This document shows, piece by piece, positions 35,309-49,200 of a DNA stretch of 64,000 nucleotides; the first letter of the stretch is position 1; every line of letters starts with the position of its first letter. The stretch lies in assembly GCA_009869945.1 (NCBI GenBank), contig WIXG01000107.1:124001-188000 (forward strand). Reading direction: 5' to 3'. Under the pieces are notes generated by a model. It saw only the letters and a program-made list of their open reading frames with translations, made no database searches and had not been told where the DNA came from. Origin of the DNA: Mesaphorura yosii. Taxonomy: Eukaryota; Arthropoda; Collembola; Poduromorpha; Tullbergiidae. Both the position numbers and the translations under genes were made by a program.

Positions 35309-38300
35309 TGATCAATGTAAAGTGAGAGAGTCGGGTCACGTGTAATTCAATTCCTTTTCTCATTTGAAGTTTACTTTTGTCAGAACTTTGAAATAGTACT
35401 TCTCATTAAAATGCAGTTTTGGTTACCGTGAATGATTCATCATGCACGGAACAGAAGACACTTATTGCTATCTTTTCTGGCTCTTTGTCCTCTCTCCTTC
35501 GTGTGCATTACTTTCTTACACGCAAGAGCGAAACTTCGGGGTTTTATGTTTTGGAGTGTTCAGATTCAGAGGGATTGGCAATTAACGAAATCTGCAAAGT
35601 AGTAAACCTTTTGTATAAGGAACTTTTGAACTTTCCAACAATAGAACACAAAAGTTTTCTTTTCCCTTGCTCAAAAGATTAGGTTTTAATTGAATGACTA
35701 CATTTTTGGTCTCTAACTTGTAGCGTCATGTTCAGTAATCTCATCCGGTTTTGGTTGTGCACTGTAATCAAAATCTAAATTTATCTCGCTATTCACGACC
35801 ACGACGTGGGAAGTTTGAAATTCGAAGAGCTTGGCAGTTGTACCGGTAATTAAATCTCTGAACCAAATTTCATGTTATGTAACTGATAACCTCCATTTTA
35901 ATTATTTCGAAATATCAGAGGTGAAATTATTTGTAGACATACATAGTCTCACATCTTCTTGAAACTGGGTACTGTATTGTAATGACTCCGATTGCTATCT
36001 TGTCTTGACTAGGTTGTTGAATATTCGCCGTTGTCTGTCTGGTTAAAATACAGAATTCTGAATTACTCATTCTATAGTCGCAATAAAAATGATTTATCAT
36101 TTCAAATGAATACAGGCGTACCGTATTTTATTGCAAGCAGAGATCATGACCAGGTATTTGGAATGCGGGGACGACGAGGAGTCGGAGGAGATGATTGCTT
36201 TAGGAAGTGGAAATGGGAGTACCACCGCCATCGTGCCTGAAGCTTGATGTGTGGGTAGAAGAATGGATTTATGGTTGATTCATATGAAGGAAAATACGAC
36301 GCTGATAGACTTCGCGAATTCCTTTTACATTGGCCAGTGCTGGCTGTCCGCATGCAATTGCTGAACGAATTTATGATTCAGCTCCATTGACACTGGACCA
36401 GAAATCGTAAACGCATCTCTCATATTATCAATGTTTAGTCCATACTTGTTATTTGAATTAACCATTCCCAAAGCTGAATTAGAATGCGCTGACTTGACTA
36501 ATAAGGTGCAGCGTGCAAAATCATTTGCTTCATTGAATATGAAGACGGACAAGCATGAATAAGATGAACTTGGTTGATGAGACACAAACAGTGCGGTGAG
36601 AATTTCAGTCACAGAAAAGAACAAAACGCCTGAAAAAGTCGACATCAAGCCTGGCTTGATTGTAAGCTAAAATCAGACTGATTTACATGTCTTTCCTGCG
36701 TTCATTATTGTCGAAGAAGACTTGATCGTCACTCGCTGAGGATTGACCGATCTCTTGCGAGCACAATGTACAAATTCCGGCTTAAGAGCGCAGAAACTTG
36801 CAGTCGTCAGTCGGAGAGGTGGGGATGAAGAAACTTACAAGAACATACATGCAGAAAGAAAAATGTTGGAAGAATCTTTTGCGCATAAATCGATTTTTCT
36901 TGCGTTTGGTTTGCTCGACGCTGGCTGCTTTCTCCAGTGCCCGTGTCTTTCTCATTCGGTTCGTGTTTAACGACTAAAGACTAGCGGAGAGACTTGGACG
37001 ACGGGAGTCGTGGCTGTAGTCTAGACCCATGCATCATGTAACACGGTTTCAGAGTTCTTCTGTGTTGCGTACTCGGTCGCCTGGCGCTTTCGTATCATTT
37101 CTCCTCCTTTGCGTTTCGCTACTGCTTTCACCCGTAGTGAAGCCCATACAAGCGCAAGTAACAACGTTAACTACATTGTGTATGAGTACCCGAATTGCCG
37201 AATTAAGTACGTGCATATGCACTCGACGACCAAAGAAATACAAGACAATATAACGAGTAACTGCTGCAGAACAGAGCTTTCTTCTCGCATGCTTTCGCTT
37301 CTGTCTGCCGTCAGTATACTGCTTCTGCTTCTATTATTGCGCTGGCCATAATACAGACAAGTGGCGGTGGTGGCAGCAGTAATGGCACTGAGGGAACTTT
37401 CTCTCTGTTGTTGGTTCGGCTAAAGTACTGTCGTTTATAACAAACCAAAATTGGGACTTTCTCCTTACGTGTACGCGGTCTGTGCCTGTGCTTTGTGCAG
37501 TAGCAGTGCGAGTAGGAACTTATAATAATATATACATTCCAGAACCTGTGTGCCGTGCCGAGCAGCGTAGTGCAGTGCAGTAGCGGTCGACTGCGTGCTG
37601 TATCGGATGCTAGTTCCTGTGCTACCCACTACACTTTTCTTACTTTCACTCGAGCCTTCTTCATCACCATCCTCATCATCTTCAACTCGATTTCCATGCA
37701 CTCTACACTCCAGTAGCATCACTCACGGACCTGAAACACAACTCACGAGTACGTGCATCACCCATGCAGTGCTGGAACATAAACATCGGCATCGAATGTG
37801 TAATTTCCCGTCTTTCTGTCATTGGCGCACTCTGAAAGAATATTAGATTCAAAAAATAGGCAGAACAACACGAGTGCAAGTGCGAAGGCAGAATACTCGA
37901 CGACCACACGACACGCTCCTTGTCGGGCTTAGCAAGAATCTGTCAAATCCCGACTGGAATACTGAATTGCAATTTCAACCACCGTACTATTGAATTTGTG
38001 TCAAATGACAAAGTGCATGTTGATTGCGAGGCTGGACAATTCACAATTGCTGGGTTGGACAAGCGGTTCGTAAGCTGAGCTGGCGAGCACAAAACGAGGA
38101 GAGTTTCAGTGATATGTGCAAAGGAATTCATTAAGTTCGGTGCGGTGTTCCGACTCAGCCACAGCCACAAGTGTTTGCGTGATCTGCCTCACAAGACTCG
38201 ACCAAATTACCAATAATTACATAATAAGAAAAGTATTGGTTGTCGATATTGGTTCGTGTTTTCCTCAAAGAATCAATTATAGGGCGCACACGGGTGCATA

Positions 38301-40210
38301 ATTACGTGTAAATTGCAGTGTGCTTGTTCTAGGACATGCACACTTTGACAGGTGTAGTGTGAAACGCGTACGCAGCCTTTAATTTCGTCTATGCACACTG
38401 CAACGTGTAAATATGGACTACGGCAACGTTTATGCGCAAGCAGCTGGTTTCTACAAACAAGATTACGTTCGCCCTTTTAACAAACGGCCATATGAGATTT
38501 CTTGCTAATGCAATTAAGTAATGCGCGCAAAAGCAGCACAAATCCGTTCTTAAACCCCCATTGTGTCAAGATTTGGAATGTGCTCGTTCGCTAATTAGCG
38601 AGAAAGTTCATATTTTTCTTGCATGCGCTCTGCACTCTGGTTCTCCACAGCGGTGCTGGTTAATGGGCTACGAACGCAGGCGCTTTCTTTCTCCGGCTCT
38701 CTCTTGCGAGCCGACGATTACGATTTCTCTTCTCTTTTCTATTTCCTCTCTGTCTTAGTTTTCATCATCTCGTTGCGAGATAAGAGTAACGTCTGCATTA
38801 GAAGATACACACACAGGACGAAAAGTTGTTCTCTTCACGTTGCTTGCGAGAAGTAAGTTTATTACGCGCACGTTGTCGTCTCATCGTGCAAGTGCCAGTG
38901 CCAGTGTGTGTGAATGCAGTGCAGTCTCGCCTTCGTCTGGGGTCGTGGCAGGGCATAAAACAAGAGAAAAGTTTAGCAGTCTATCTTCAAGTCACGGGAG
39001 AAAGCAGTCAGCGTCAGAGAGAAGACCCACATGAAAAATGAATATCAAGAGAGATGCTTCGTGCACAAAGAGCATTAGCAGTCAACCTGGAACAAGATTG
39101 AAGAAAGTTCGTTTCGTTAGTTGTCGACGACAAGAGAGAAAGTTTGCATTATTGAGTGACTGTGTTTGATTCATTAGAGTGTGTGTCGACCGTGCTGTCG
39201 GACACGCGGCACAACTTTTCTGGTCATGAATCTATTTCGAATCAAATCTGCATACATTAATTTGTGAGGAAGAATTCCACTTGGGACGAGGTGCAAGGAA
39301 TTGATGCCGGACAATTCGAAGTCGTAAATCTGAATTCGAAGAATGAATTGAGTGAAAAGGAGAAAAGGGACAACAGATTGGAGCATCTCCCTCGTACGTG
39401 CGTGCGTCACGGAAGTGAAAATTATAAAAGTGAGATAAAAGAGCGGCGAAAGCACCGGGCCACAGTGCCGTGCTGCTTCCTGCGGCTACAATAATAATAA
39501 AAAACAATAAAACTCGGAGAAGACGGAGACACGAAAGAAATAAATTGAAGTTTCATATTGTGCAGTCTGTGCGCGAAAAATAAGAGATCTAAGCGAGACA
39601 GGTTTAGTACCACGAATGTGCACATGTGTCTTTTCTTCATTCCTCATCACATTTCTTTCTCCGGACTTGTAACGTGTTTGTTGAATTGTTTCCGTGTGTG
39701 AAATGTTGAGACAATTTTAGCCGAGGCCGAGTTTCTGCGGTCGCGGTGCAGTGTGCAGTCCGCTGCTGGAGAGACTGCTCAACGTCAATTCCTTAATAAT
39801 ATCAGCATCCTTATTGTTTCGTTTTACCGTAAATTTCAATTTGAAATGTTATTGTACGTTTCTCTTTGTTTTGATGGATGAGACAGCTCTTGGTCGTGCT
39901 TGTGGTCGCAGGCTCGGCTTTCCCAAATTCCAATTATCAGCGCTTACACATCGGCGGTCGCTAAAACAAATGAGGTTCGTACCAGCGACTGCTGCGGTGG
40001 ATTCCGGACTTCGAATTTTGCAACAAGAGTCAGATTCAACGAACCAGTACAAAATGTGAGGCATCAGTCAACTCATGATCAAGTCTTGTGACAAACTTCT
40101 CCACACTCCTTCTGTGACTCTTGATTAATGAATATAAATAGCGTAAAATGCGAAAAGAAAATATGAACTTCTGTTAACAGTGTGAGTGAGTTAAAAGTGG
40201 ACAGTGTAGC
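35309..40210. other. Intergenic and probable 5' UTR/promoter region of the channel gene
   Basis: About 4.9 kb without a supported coding exon. The frames seen are short, on both strands and without motifs. From about 37 kb the DNA becomes rich in short GTGC, CTCT and TTC-type runs, which often mark long 5' UTR exons or promoters of neural genes. I cannot place a transcription start. Non-coding first exons of the channel gene could lie here. Confidence 0.4.
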
Positions 40211-43200
40211 ATGTCAGGGAAATCGAAGCCGCGGGTATTTTCACTTGGCGGTCGCAAGTTGGGTGCAGTGGGCAGTGGAGGTGAACCTGGAAGTGCGAGT
40301 CACTTGGTTAAATACTCCACTGCCGCACGCTACGATACAAACGACGACGGTAAAGACGACGATTTAGAAGACATCGCAATTGTATCCAACGCTGACTTAG
40401 GTAAGGCTACCGGCATAACCAGCCGCACACTACACGGTCATATTACAATTGAAATTTGATAACAACATTGTCATCGTCACCGTCGTGGTCTTCATGGCCA
40501 TCATGGCCTGGCACGAGTTCACTAATTAGCGAGGTGCTTTCTTTCTTTGGCTTTACAGGCGAAATCACATACGGCGGTGGCCAAGCTCCAAATTACTCTC
40601 AAAGTAATGGACCTCGTTTAGTTCCTGGTGAGTTGGGTATGGGGCGGGTGTCTGGACACTGAGTGCTGCTTGACTTGACTCGATGGACTATTTTTTACAC
40701 CATAAGTCTTTGTTTCTACCGCTAATGTCTTTCTGCACAGCGTTCGACCGACCGACTCTATGATAGCAGTAGAACGAACGGACTTTGAACAGAGTTTATC
40801 GTAAAAGGACGAAATCCCCGAAGTAGGTCTATTAATCAAGTGCCAGTAGAACTAAAACTCGAATGCAGGGCAACGGAAAATACCCATTGAAATCACTGCA
40901 AGAAAGCCAAAAGTCAGGCAGGAAGACAGGAATTCTGTGAATTGTGTGATAAGAGGATTCAATAAACTCCGCTCGAGTAGTGAGCTCTGGATACAATCGG
41001 TATTTGGTTCCGTGTGGACAATGAATTTATGTAAATGAGAAAAGTGGGTATCCGTGTAGCGCTCTGGCTTTGGCTCTGACAAGGTACACGGGCAAGTAGC
41101 AAGTTACGACCATACATAACATTTCCGCAGCAGTTGAATAAAAGTAAATTAATTAGCTTCTCTCAGTAGGATTCTCCTTCGGTGCAATGCACTGGCTGCC
41201 TGGCTTTATGCGATTTAGTCCAGGACCATCTTACATTTATTTGCATTCAACACAAATTAATTTTCTTTAAAATTTACGACTACGACCGACCGACGAGTGA
41301 AATATGAATTCTACATTCGCGATTCGCATTCACAACCGACTCACAGCTAACTTTGCATAAGCAAACTTTGCCGTACGAGTTACAGTTACATGGGCAGACA
41401 CTGGCACTGGCAGAAGTAATTTCTGTGTGAACCCAAAGAAAGCGTGAAAGAAAGTAATTTATACAAATAAAAGGGAGGAGGAAGCAGAAAGTGTTAAGAC
41501 TTCCTAACAGGAATTAGCCTTCCTTCTCCACTCTTCTTTATTAGTAGGCGACAACTGCTGCACGGCGCAATCCCGCTGGTGCTCGTGGCTCGAGCAGACA
41601 GTGTGTGGACATGAAGCGGCATTCGTTTTAGTCGTTTTTGGTGACAGCGCTTATTATTCATACCGTAATTCGATGATACTTCATTTTATCTATTCCTCTC
41701 TCGAATACGAAGTCACTGTCGCCAGTCGACAAAAGATGAAGGCGAAGTGGTGGAATATTCCGGGCGAAGAGAAAGTAACCTCAAAGACGAGAGACAATTT
41801 TTTCTAATTAAACGAGGTGCGTGATGCTTATTTAATGAATCAAGAAGGCCTGCACATTATTCAGCGTGAAGTTTCTTCGAAATGCCGCAACTCTGTCTAA
41901 CCCGAACATTTCAGCCTATTCTTTTCTACGGTGTCACTCGTTTGGATTTCTTTTAGAAATCCGATTCAGTCGGAGTCGCTACCTTACAGTTGTGATTCCT
42001 CTGGCAGCGCATGCTTTTGAGTAGAAAGAAAACACGCCAAGGAAAGTGTTGACTGATGAAGACGAGTCAAAGGATGCAAAATTGCGAAAGAGCCTTTCAA
42101 ATCATCAGAGGAAAATAAACCAGGCGAACTATGCATATACGGATTATGTGTTTGGGTTAAAAGGCGAAGGCGCAGAGAAAAGAAAGATTACTCAAGTCAA
42201 GTGCCAATCTCAATCTCATTGCTATTGCTGGTAATTCTAGTGCATTTACATATTCCAATCTTTCTAGTCTTCTTTCTCTTTTGAGCTGCCGAGCTTGCAT
42301 TATATTCTTACTTGAGTTGTCGACCCGGTTTTCATCTTCCTTTTTTATATGCACTTAAATCCAAAACCAGCGAAATAATAATGACGAATAAGAACCCTCG
42401 ACAAATCCAAGTGCTTCACAGTCACCGCCACACCACGCCGCGTAATATGCCGCCCGACACGGGCTTCGTTCGTTCGAGTGCTAGTAATAAAAATCAATAA
42501 AAAATAATATTACAAAAGCTCGGGAAATATTATTAAAATCATGCATCGAGAATTTATCCGTTTTCGGTGATTTTTTTTATCGGCATGACTGAAATTCTCA
42601 TAATAATTCATGTATTGCATTGCAGTCATGCGAGATACAAGTATTGGAATGTGATTGATGCAAATTCTGACTTCCCTCGGCGCAGTGGACGGAGAAAGCA
42701 CGCCTCCGGGATTAAGTTTCACACTTGCACGGGATTTTTAATAAAAGACTCGTGCTGTGCCTTGCCAGGATTCCCATAGCTCGTGCAGTGCCTTATGAAA
42801 GCTCTGTGGATATTACGCACTCAATCTTGTGCTTACATATGCAGATTTGTGCTGCTAGAATCTTGAATCTGCACACTTGCATTGGAGAACTTCTTAATAT
42901 GTGCAAGATGATGTAGTTTTCTGTTTCCTAGGTCTTTGAATTGTGTGTCTTCTTCCCACTGAAGTTCGACTAGAATTTTACGCTGAAGAGAAAAAAATAT
43001 GCTTATTTCAATCAATTAAATATGGCCCGGGTCCAGAAGGCGTCCGAGGCCCTCACAGTACTTCAGCTGTAATTTTAGAACTCTTCCAGCCTAAAATTGG
43101 GCACACAAGTTTCAATCTTCGTATTTTTATGTATCACTTTCCACTTTTTTCTTTCTCTTCTGTAATGGAACCCTCAACCTTAGAGTCTAATCCTTTCCGT

Positions 43201-46200
43201 ACTTTCTTCTTAAACGGTTGAAGGCTGTACAAGATTTATTCCTTCATTTCATTACGACCTTATCCAAATGTGTCTAATCTTTAAGACAAGAGCTGATGCT
43301 GCTGCTGGATAAGACGCGTCTTTGCATGCTGAATTGAAATTACAATAACGAGAAAGTAATTCCATTCTGAGAAAAAGAAAATGGATCCTGGGATTAGCGT
43401 TCGTTCGAACAGCCTGCCCATGCCCGCATGAATGCTCTGTCCATAAGCATGGTGTCGGTAATGTACATATGTCTCACGCGCTGCATGATGGCAAACGTCC
43501 TTGAGACAAACACGAAGCACAGGAGCACAGCCAACGCAACGTCATGCTTCGGGAGAAGATAATGATTACCACTCCATTCTATTATATTAGAAAATTACTC
43601 TCTTGCTGCTGCGGGTTTGTAGTAAGTGGGTAGCCTTCTCCAAAAGCAAACAAGAACACGACACATGACACAAATTAAAGAAAAGTCCTCGCAATAATTC
43701 TCGCCTGCAGCTCGGAGGCTATGAAAGCAGCCACAGTACGGCGCACGGCATTGCCAAGTTGTCGGCTCGCATTAGAAATGGAGGAGCCGAAACAGAAAAG
43801 TAAAGGTCTTACTTCATTTTAAATGTCTTGATTTTTGCAAATCTTATAAATCATACGAAGATCGTGCGCAAAATTCGCGTTGTCCAAAACTTGGGCCCTG
43901 TTCGTACACTTTTATCCATATTCCCACTCAACCCAATAAATCAAGGCGAAGATCGTGAGTTCAGGAAGAAAAACGAATTAGAAGAGCAAAAGAGTAATGC
44001 AAATTCGCGCGGTGAAAATTCTTGTAGCTGGGCAGATACAGAGGAACTCTGGTTCGAACTTAGACCGTTGCCAGGATTAACCTTCTCGCCGTGCGATTAG
44101 AAGGCAATAAAGAAGTTGAAACGCAAATGCGAACTGAACCTGTCGTATGAATATTGACTTATGGAAATGCGGTCCTGTTCTATTCAGAAACGAATCGGGT
44201 AGCTAGGATATTTCGTGTTTCTGGATTTTGTTCTCCGTGCAATTATTCTGGTTCCTGTCACAGACCAGCCAAGTCAAACTTATAGGGCGAATTTTTAACT
44301 CATCCGTTTATCCAAAGCCATGGGTTCCAAGCTAAGTGATCTGAAATGAATTCCACTCTTAGAAAGCTTCCTCTCTCATTCTTTTCTAAGCTCTGGAACG
44401 GATGATGAAATGAAGTAGAAACATATAAAAGAGAAAAGAATTACAATAATATGCCTGCCCGCCTGCCTGCCTGCCGAGAATGTGCCGTGCAAGACGCGAG
44501 GGAAAGACCCAAGTTTTCGAGAAGAAAGTAAAGTTTCGGCAGAGAAGAAAGGGTAAAAAAATGATGAAATGAAAGAAACTTGGAAAAAAGCTGAGAAATC
44601 ACTTGACTAAAACAAACAAAAGAATTCCAGCATGGCCTGCCTACCTCCGCCGCTTCTTTTGCTGATGTGTGATACGCTCTTCTTGCTGTAAGTGAAATTT
44701 CTCTAAACTGAACTCTTCACTGCAAGTTTTGCGAGGAGCGGCAGTAGTCGTGATATTTACGTGAAAGTATATGATAATTCGGTTCGTCGTCTTTGACTGC
44801 TATTGAATGACCCGAAAGGAGTGCACTGCGAGTTGGCGGAGTGTGCATGCAATAACAATTCAATTTATAAACTGAGATGAGAATGTCGAGAACACGCACG
44901 CACACGGCGGCACGGTCCACGCCAAAAGTTTATGCCCACAATCCACCGCAGAGCAGCGCGACGCGAGTGAGTTCATAAATTGTGGATCAAAGAGATCCAT
45001 GCGCAACGCTGAGCGCACTTACAGACGTTTCAGTTCAGTTTATGTAAAAGAGTTTCGCATTTTATAACAATAGTTTGCTACTGCATATCTTTCTCTTGAA
45101 ATTTTTTACATCTTTCATTTCGGTAACGATCTGAGTTCGCGTCTCGCAACACAGCGGTATGGTTGCATGGTTCACTACCTAGCCGTCTACCTGCGAGATC
45201 CAACTTCAAAAGTAACTTCTTTCTTCCCTTTCTTGATTTCCGTAATAAAAGATGACAACAAAATATTATTGCTTAAACAAACACGAGTATGAGCTTGAAT
45301 ACATTTACTCATGCTTCAAATTTATGTGGGCGTTTGTTTTTCTGACACTTACTCCGACTCCTACGTACTGAACTGATGACTTAAGAGCTGCGTGACTATT
45401 AACTTGAGAGAACGCAATCCGGACAATTTGTTGGAAAAACAATTTGCAAAAGGAAAGTGTGTTTTACATTGTCCTTTGTACATGTACAGGCATCATTACG
45501 AGCACGGGAGCACGAAGTGGACCAGCTACGAGTACGGTCGGAGCTGCTGAACGCTTTCAAAGTCAGTATGCCCCTGTTCCAATTACGTCGGGAAGTCCGC
45601 TCTTAGGTAAGGGACTAATTTGTCATAATGAGTGGAATATTTCTGCTATCTGAAGACTTTGTTTATTTAACCATTTAGGCGGAGGTGGTGGCCTTAGTGT
45701 TATGAATATAAACGAAAATGCCCCTGGTGGCGGGTACTTAACCTCGGGGCGAGACCCACAAACTTCCTTTGCTGGACAATCTAAATCCGCATCAAGGCAG
45801 AGCCTCCTGGATCTGGTTGGAAGTCGACTTGGCGTCACCGGAGGCATCTCATTGGGAGTAAGTTCTTTAGCACAAATCAAACGGCATTAAAATAGGTTCA
45901 TATGTTGAAGAAGTCCACATTACCTATGCTAACAGCGCGTTGGAAGAGAAATGTTTCAAGGTACCGATGAATAAAAAGGCAATAAATACGCGTGATATTG
46001 AGGTAATTCAGATGCAAATTGGCAAACCTTTTGTACTCGGGCCAAACTTGGATAAATGTTGTTGAAAATTGATGCGGTTCAGCGAAAGGTTAAAGAGTAT
46101 AAATTACACACAGCGCGTGCATATGCTAGAACTATGAGCAAGAATCGAGGAGTTTCCAAAATAAAGCACCACTAATGACTTTTCCATGAATTTTTATTTT

Positions 46201-49200
46201 TTGATGTGCTATAATTTGACTCGGGTGGTGAATAGCTTCCATGTCCATGCCATAAATAAATTGGCATCTAATGATTTCATGTCTTAACGTGCGCACATTC
46301 ATTATACTGACAAGCGGCACACACTCAAGCCAAATCGTGCAATTTTTTGGTACTTCGTGACTGCATTCGTTAAAAATTCCAACATTCAACTGTGAGGGTC
46401 ACATTGTTTTGACGCATTATGACTCGACATGGGCTCAGTAACAGGATTTGGCTTTCTTCTTTTAATTGTTTGAATTTGTATAAAACTTTTAGCGAATATT
46501 CTTGCTCCACTGAATTATAAGTTCTGTGACGCAAAAGGTGAGGTCTGATAGATTGAGCTCATGTGCTTTACATAGTGCGACTACGACATTACGAGTAGGT
46601 ATCTTACATGTATAAGTAAAATGCGCTGAAACTTCTGCTACTTCTGCCAATGTGCTAGTAATATGTCTGGGTAAGGCACTGCTGACAGAATAAGTAATTG
46701 GTTTGGATAAGACCGGGAGATTGAGCGCTACACTTTTTCAATTGTAGCGTAAAAATAGCTCAGACGCATTCGCACAGCCATGGTTTAGGATAGTTGCAAA
46801 ATACCTCATTATAGACTAACCCAGAACTGCCATGCCAAAACATGGCAGGGGAGGAAGGCGCAGGGAAAGGTGCCTAAGAGCTGAGCTCACATTATACGTT
46901 CTGATACACACGTAATTGAAAACCTTTCGCTCGACGAAGAAAGTTCAACTTTGTCAAGATTTAGATCTTGCTTGAGTTATTGGAATTTGTAAAGTTGTAC
47001 GGCGGCAGTAGAAACAAACTTATAAACGCTGGCGTAGAGAGACGAAAGAAAGTAATTTACTTTTTATTAAATGTTTCTGGAGTTCAGCGCTGAAGCCTGA
47101 AAGAACAGACAGGAAAGAGAAGGTGCAAAATTCACAACTTTTTATTCATGAATCCATTTCACCGAAGCAAAGCCAACTGCTAACCATCCTCCTGAGTCTA
47201 CTGAGCAATGTTTTCAATATCATGCACCAATTCATTTCAATGGCAAATTGGCAAACACTGCTCATTTCAGCGTAACTAGAAAAAAAACTGCACGTGGTTT
47301 CAATAATTCGTTGATTTTATTCTAATAATCTTGAAATGACCATTGATCAACAATTTCATACATTCAGCGCTAAAAGGCTGCAATGCATTGCGCTGTCTGA
47401 ATTTGCCTTAATAGTTCACTGAACTTGCAACTTTCGAATTTCCTAAACCCATTTAACTTAAGCTCATCACTCACAGTTTCCCTGCTCCTGATCTTACCTA
47501 ATCCTTGGAGCAGACAAGTTTTTGAAAGATCGTATCAACTAAATACACACGCTCAAGCTGCGGATTACAAGATGCACTAGGCGGCTGTCATTTAGAATTC
47601 GGTAATGGGCAATTCAAGAAAAGAGACTGTTTTCCAGTTCATGTTGTTTTACTCTACACTTTCTTCTTTCTGTGATTCGCTTCCTTCCTTTGTTTACTTG
47701 ATTGTGCTCTCATTTGGAAAAGTACGGGAAGAGAAACAGCAAGCAAATATGTGCTCCAGCGAAAAGTGCACGGAAAAGAAGAGTGTAGCGTAACAAGTTG
47801 AGTAAATTGAAATATCCATTGAAGAGTCGCATCCGAGGATGCATCAAACAAGCAGGCTGAGAAATCTGGAACAATCACCGCTTTCACATTTCCGTGACTG
47901 TCTGCCTGACTGCTTGGTTGCTGTCTGCCAGTTTAGTTTCTTATACCTATGAGACTCGTTGAAGCCTTATTCTGAAAACGACCAAATAAAGACTAAAGAC
48001 AATCCCACATAAAAATACGTCTCAATGTTGTCTGAAAATACTTTTATATTGCAAAAATAGAGCAACACGAGATCACACGCTCTGGTGGCAGTAAGATGGT
48101 TCATGTTACCTCAAACTTCCATTTTGAATGCTGCAAATCACAGATCACGGCATAGTAGCAGTGTCTACACGCTTATCTGCTAGGGGACAGAATTGGTTAT
48201 ATTTCACAATTCTTTCCACTTTACGATACAAAGAGTTATGATGTAGTACAAGGTTAATGGACGCTAGTAAATTGTATTGTATTGTAAATTTCGTCGAAAA
48301 ACTTGGACGTAGTACGTATATTGAAATTGCATGAAAGCACACATACCAACTGACTAAAGCCGAAGATTGTGACGCGAGGTTGGCGTTTGGCGTTCGTTGG
48401 CTCGGGAAAAGAAAATCAAGACAAAATCATAATACTGAATTTGGAGGAAGCAGTTGAGCATGAATTTTTGGTTTGGTTGACTTGTTTCTCGGTCTTGGTT
48501 TCCATTTGCGCTCGAATCTCCACCATTTCTGGGCAGGTTAAGCAGCCGAACCCAGCGAGTAAACGGAGAGTGCTGAGAGATCTTATTTCTTGCACGAGAG
48601 AGAGTATCACTGCCCACCAGCATCAGAACAATTTTTCTCGATCTTTATCCTCGATTGCGTACGCTCAAGCTCCCACGTTTACGCTCACAATATAAAAATA
48701 AATCTTTGCCAGGTTTCTTTACTAAACAGCGATGCATTGAACAGCCCGGATCGACTTTCCTTTTGATCATCACCGCTTTGCTGTACATTCACTGGAGAAA
48801 GGATGCTGTCCTGAATGGTCAGAAGTGAAACGACGACCGAGACAAAAGTGTTATCATTTGCCTTCAATTTTAGGTTCATGTCTTTTTTATTCGCGGGCAG
48901 ACGCAGGCCAATGACCATTTCGGTTCCCATGCAGCACTACAGCGAGTTGCTCTGAGGAGATTTCTCGTGTCTATTGATTCTTCACAGTTCCTGCCTTCGT
49001 TCTTGTACAGCACGCGTACCGTGATTGAGAATCATTTTGGCTGTACGCTTTGCGGAATGTTTTCAATTTACCGTACGGTCGTAAGAAACTGTGAATATTC
49101 TCACGCTCATCCGGCAGGGTATGCGGGTATTGTCACGCTTCGCTTTCAATCGTCTTCCTGCACGCGATGCGCCAAGCACAGAAGAATGGAGAAGGGTAAT

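Noticed and set aside
43981-44100. GGTTCGAA word resembling a tRNA B box
   Set aside because: No matching A box, acceptor stem or T-arm stem could be folded around it; no tRNA called anywhere in the window.
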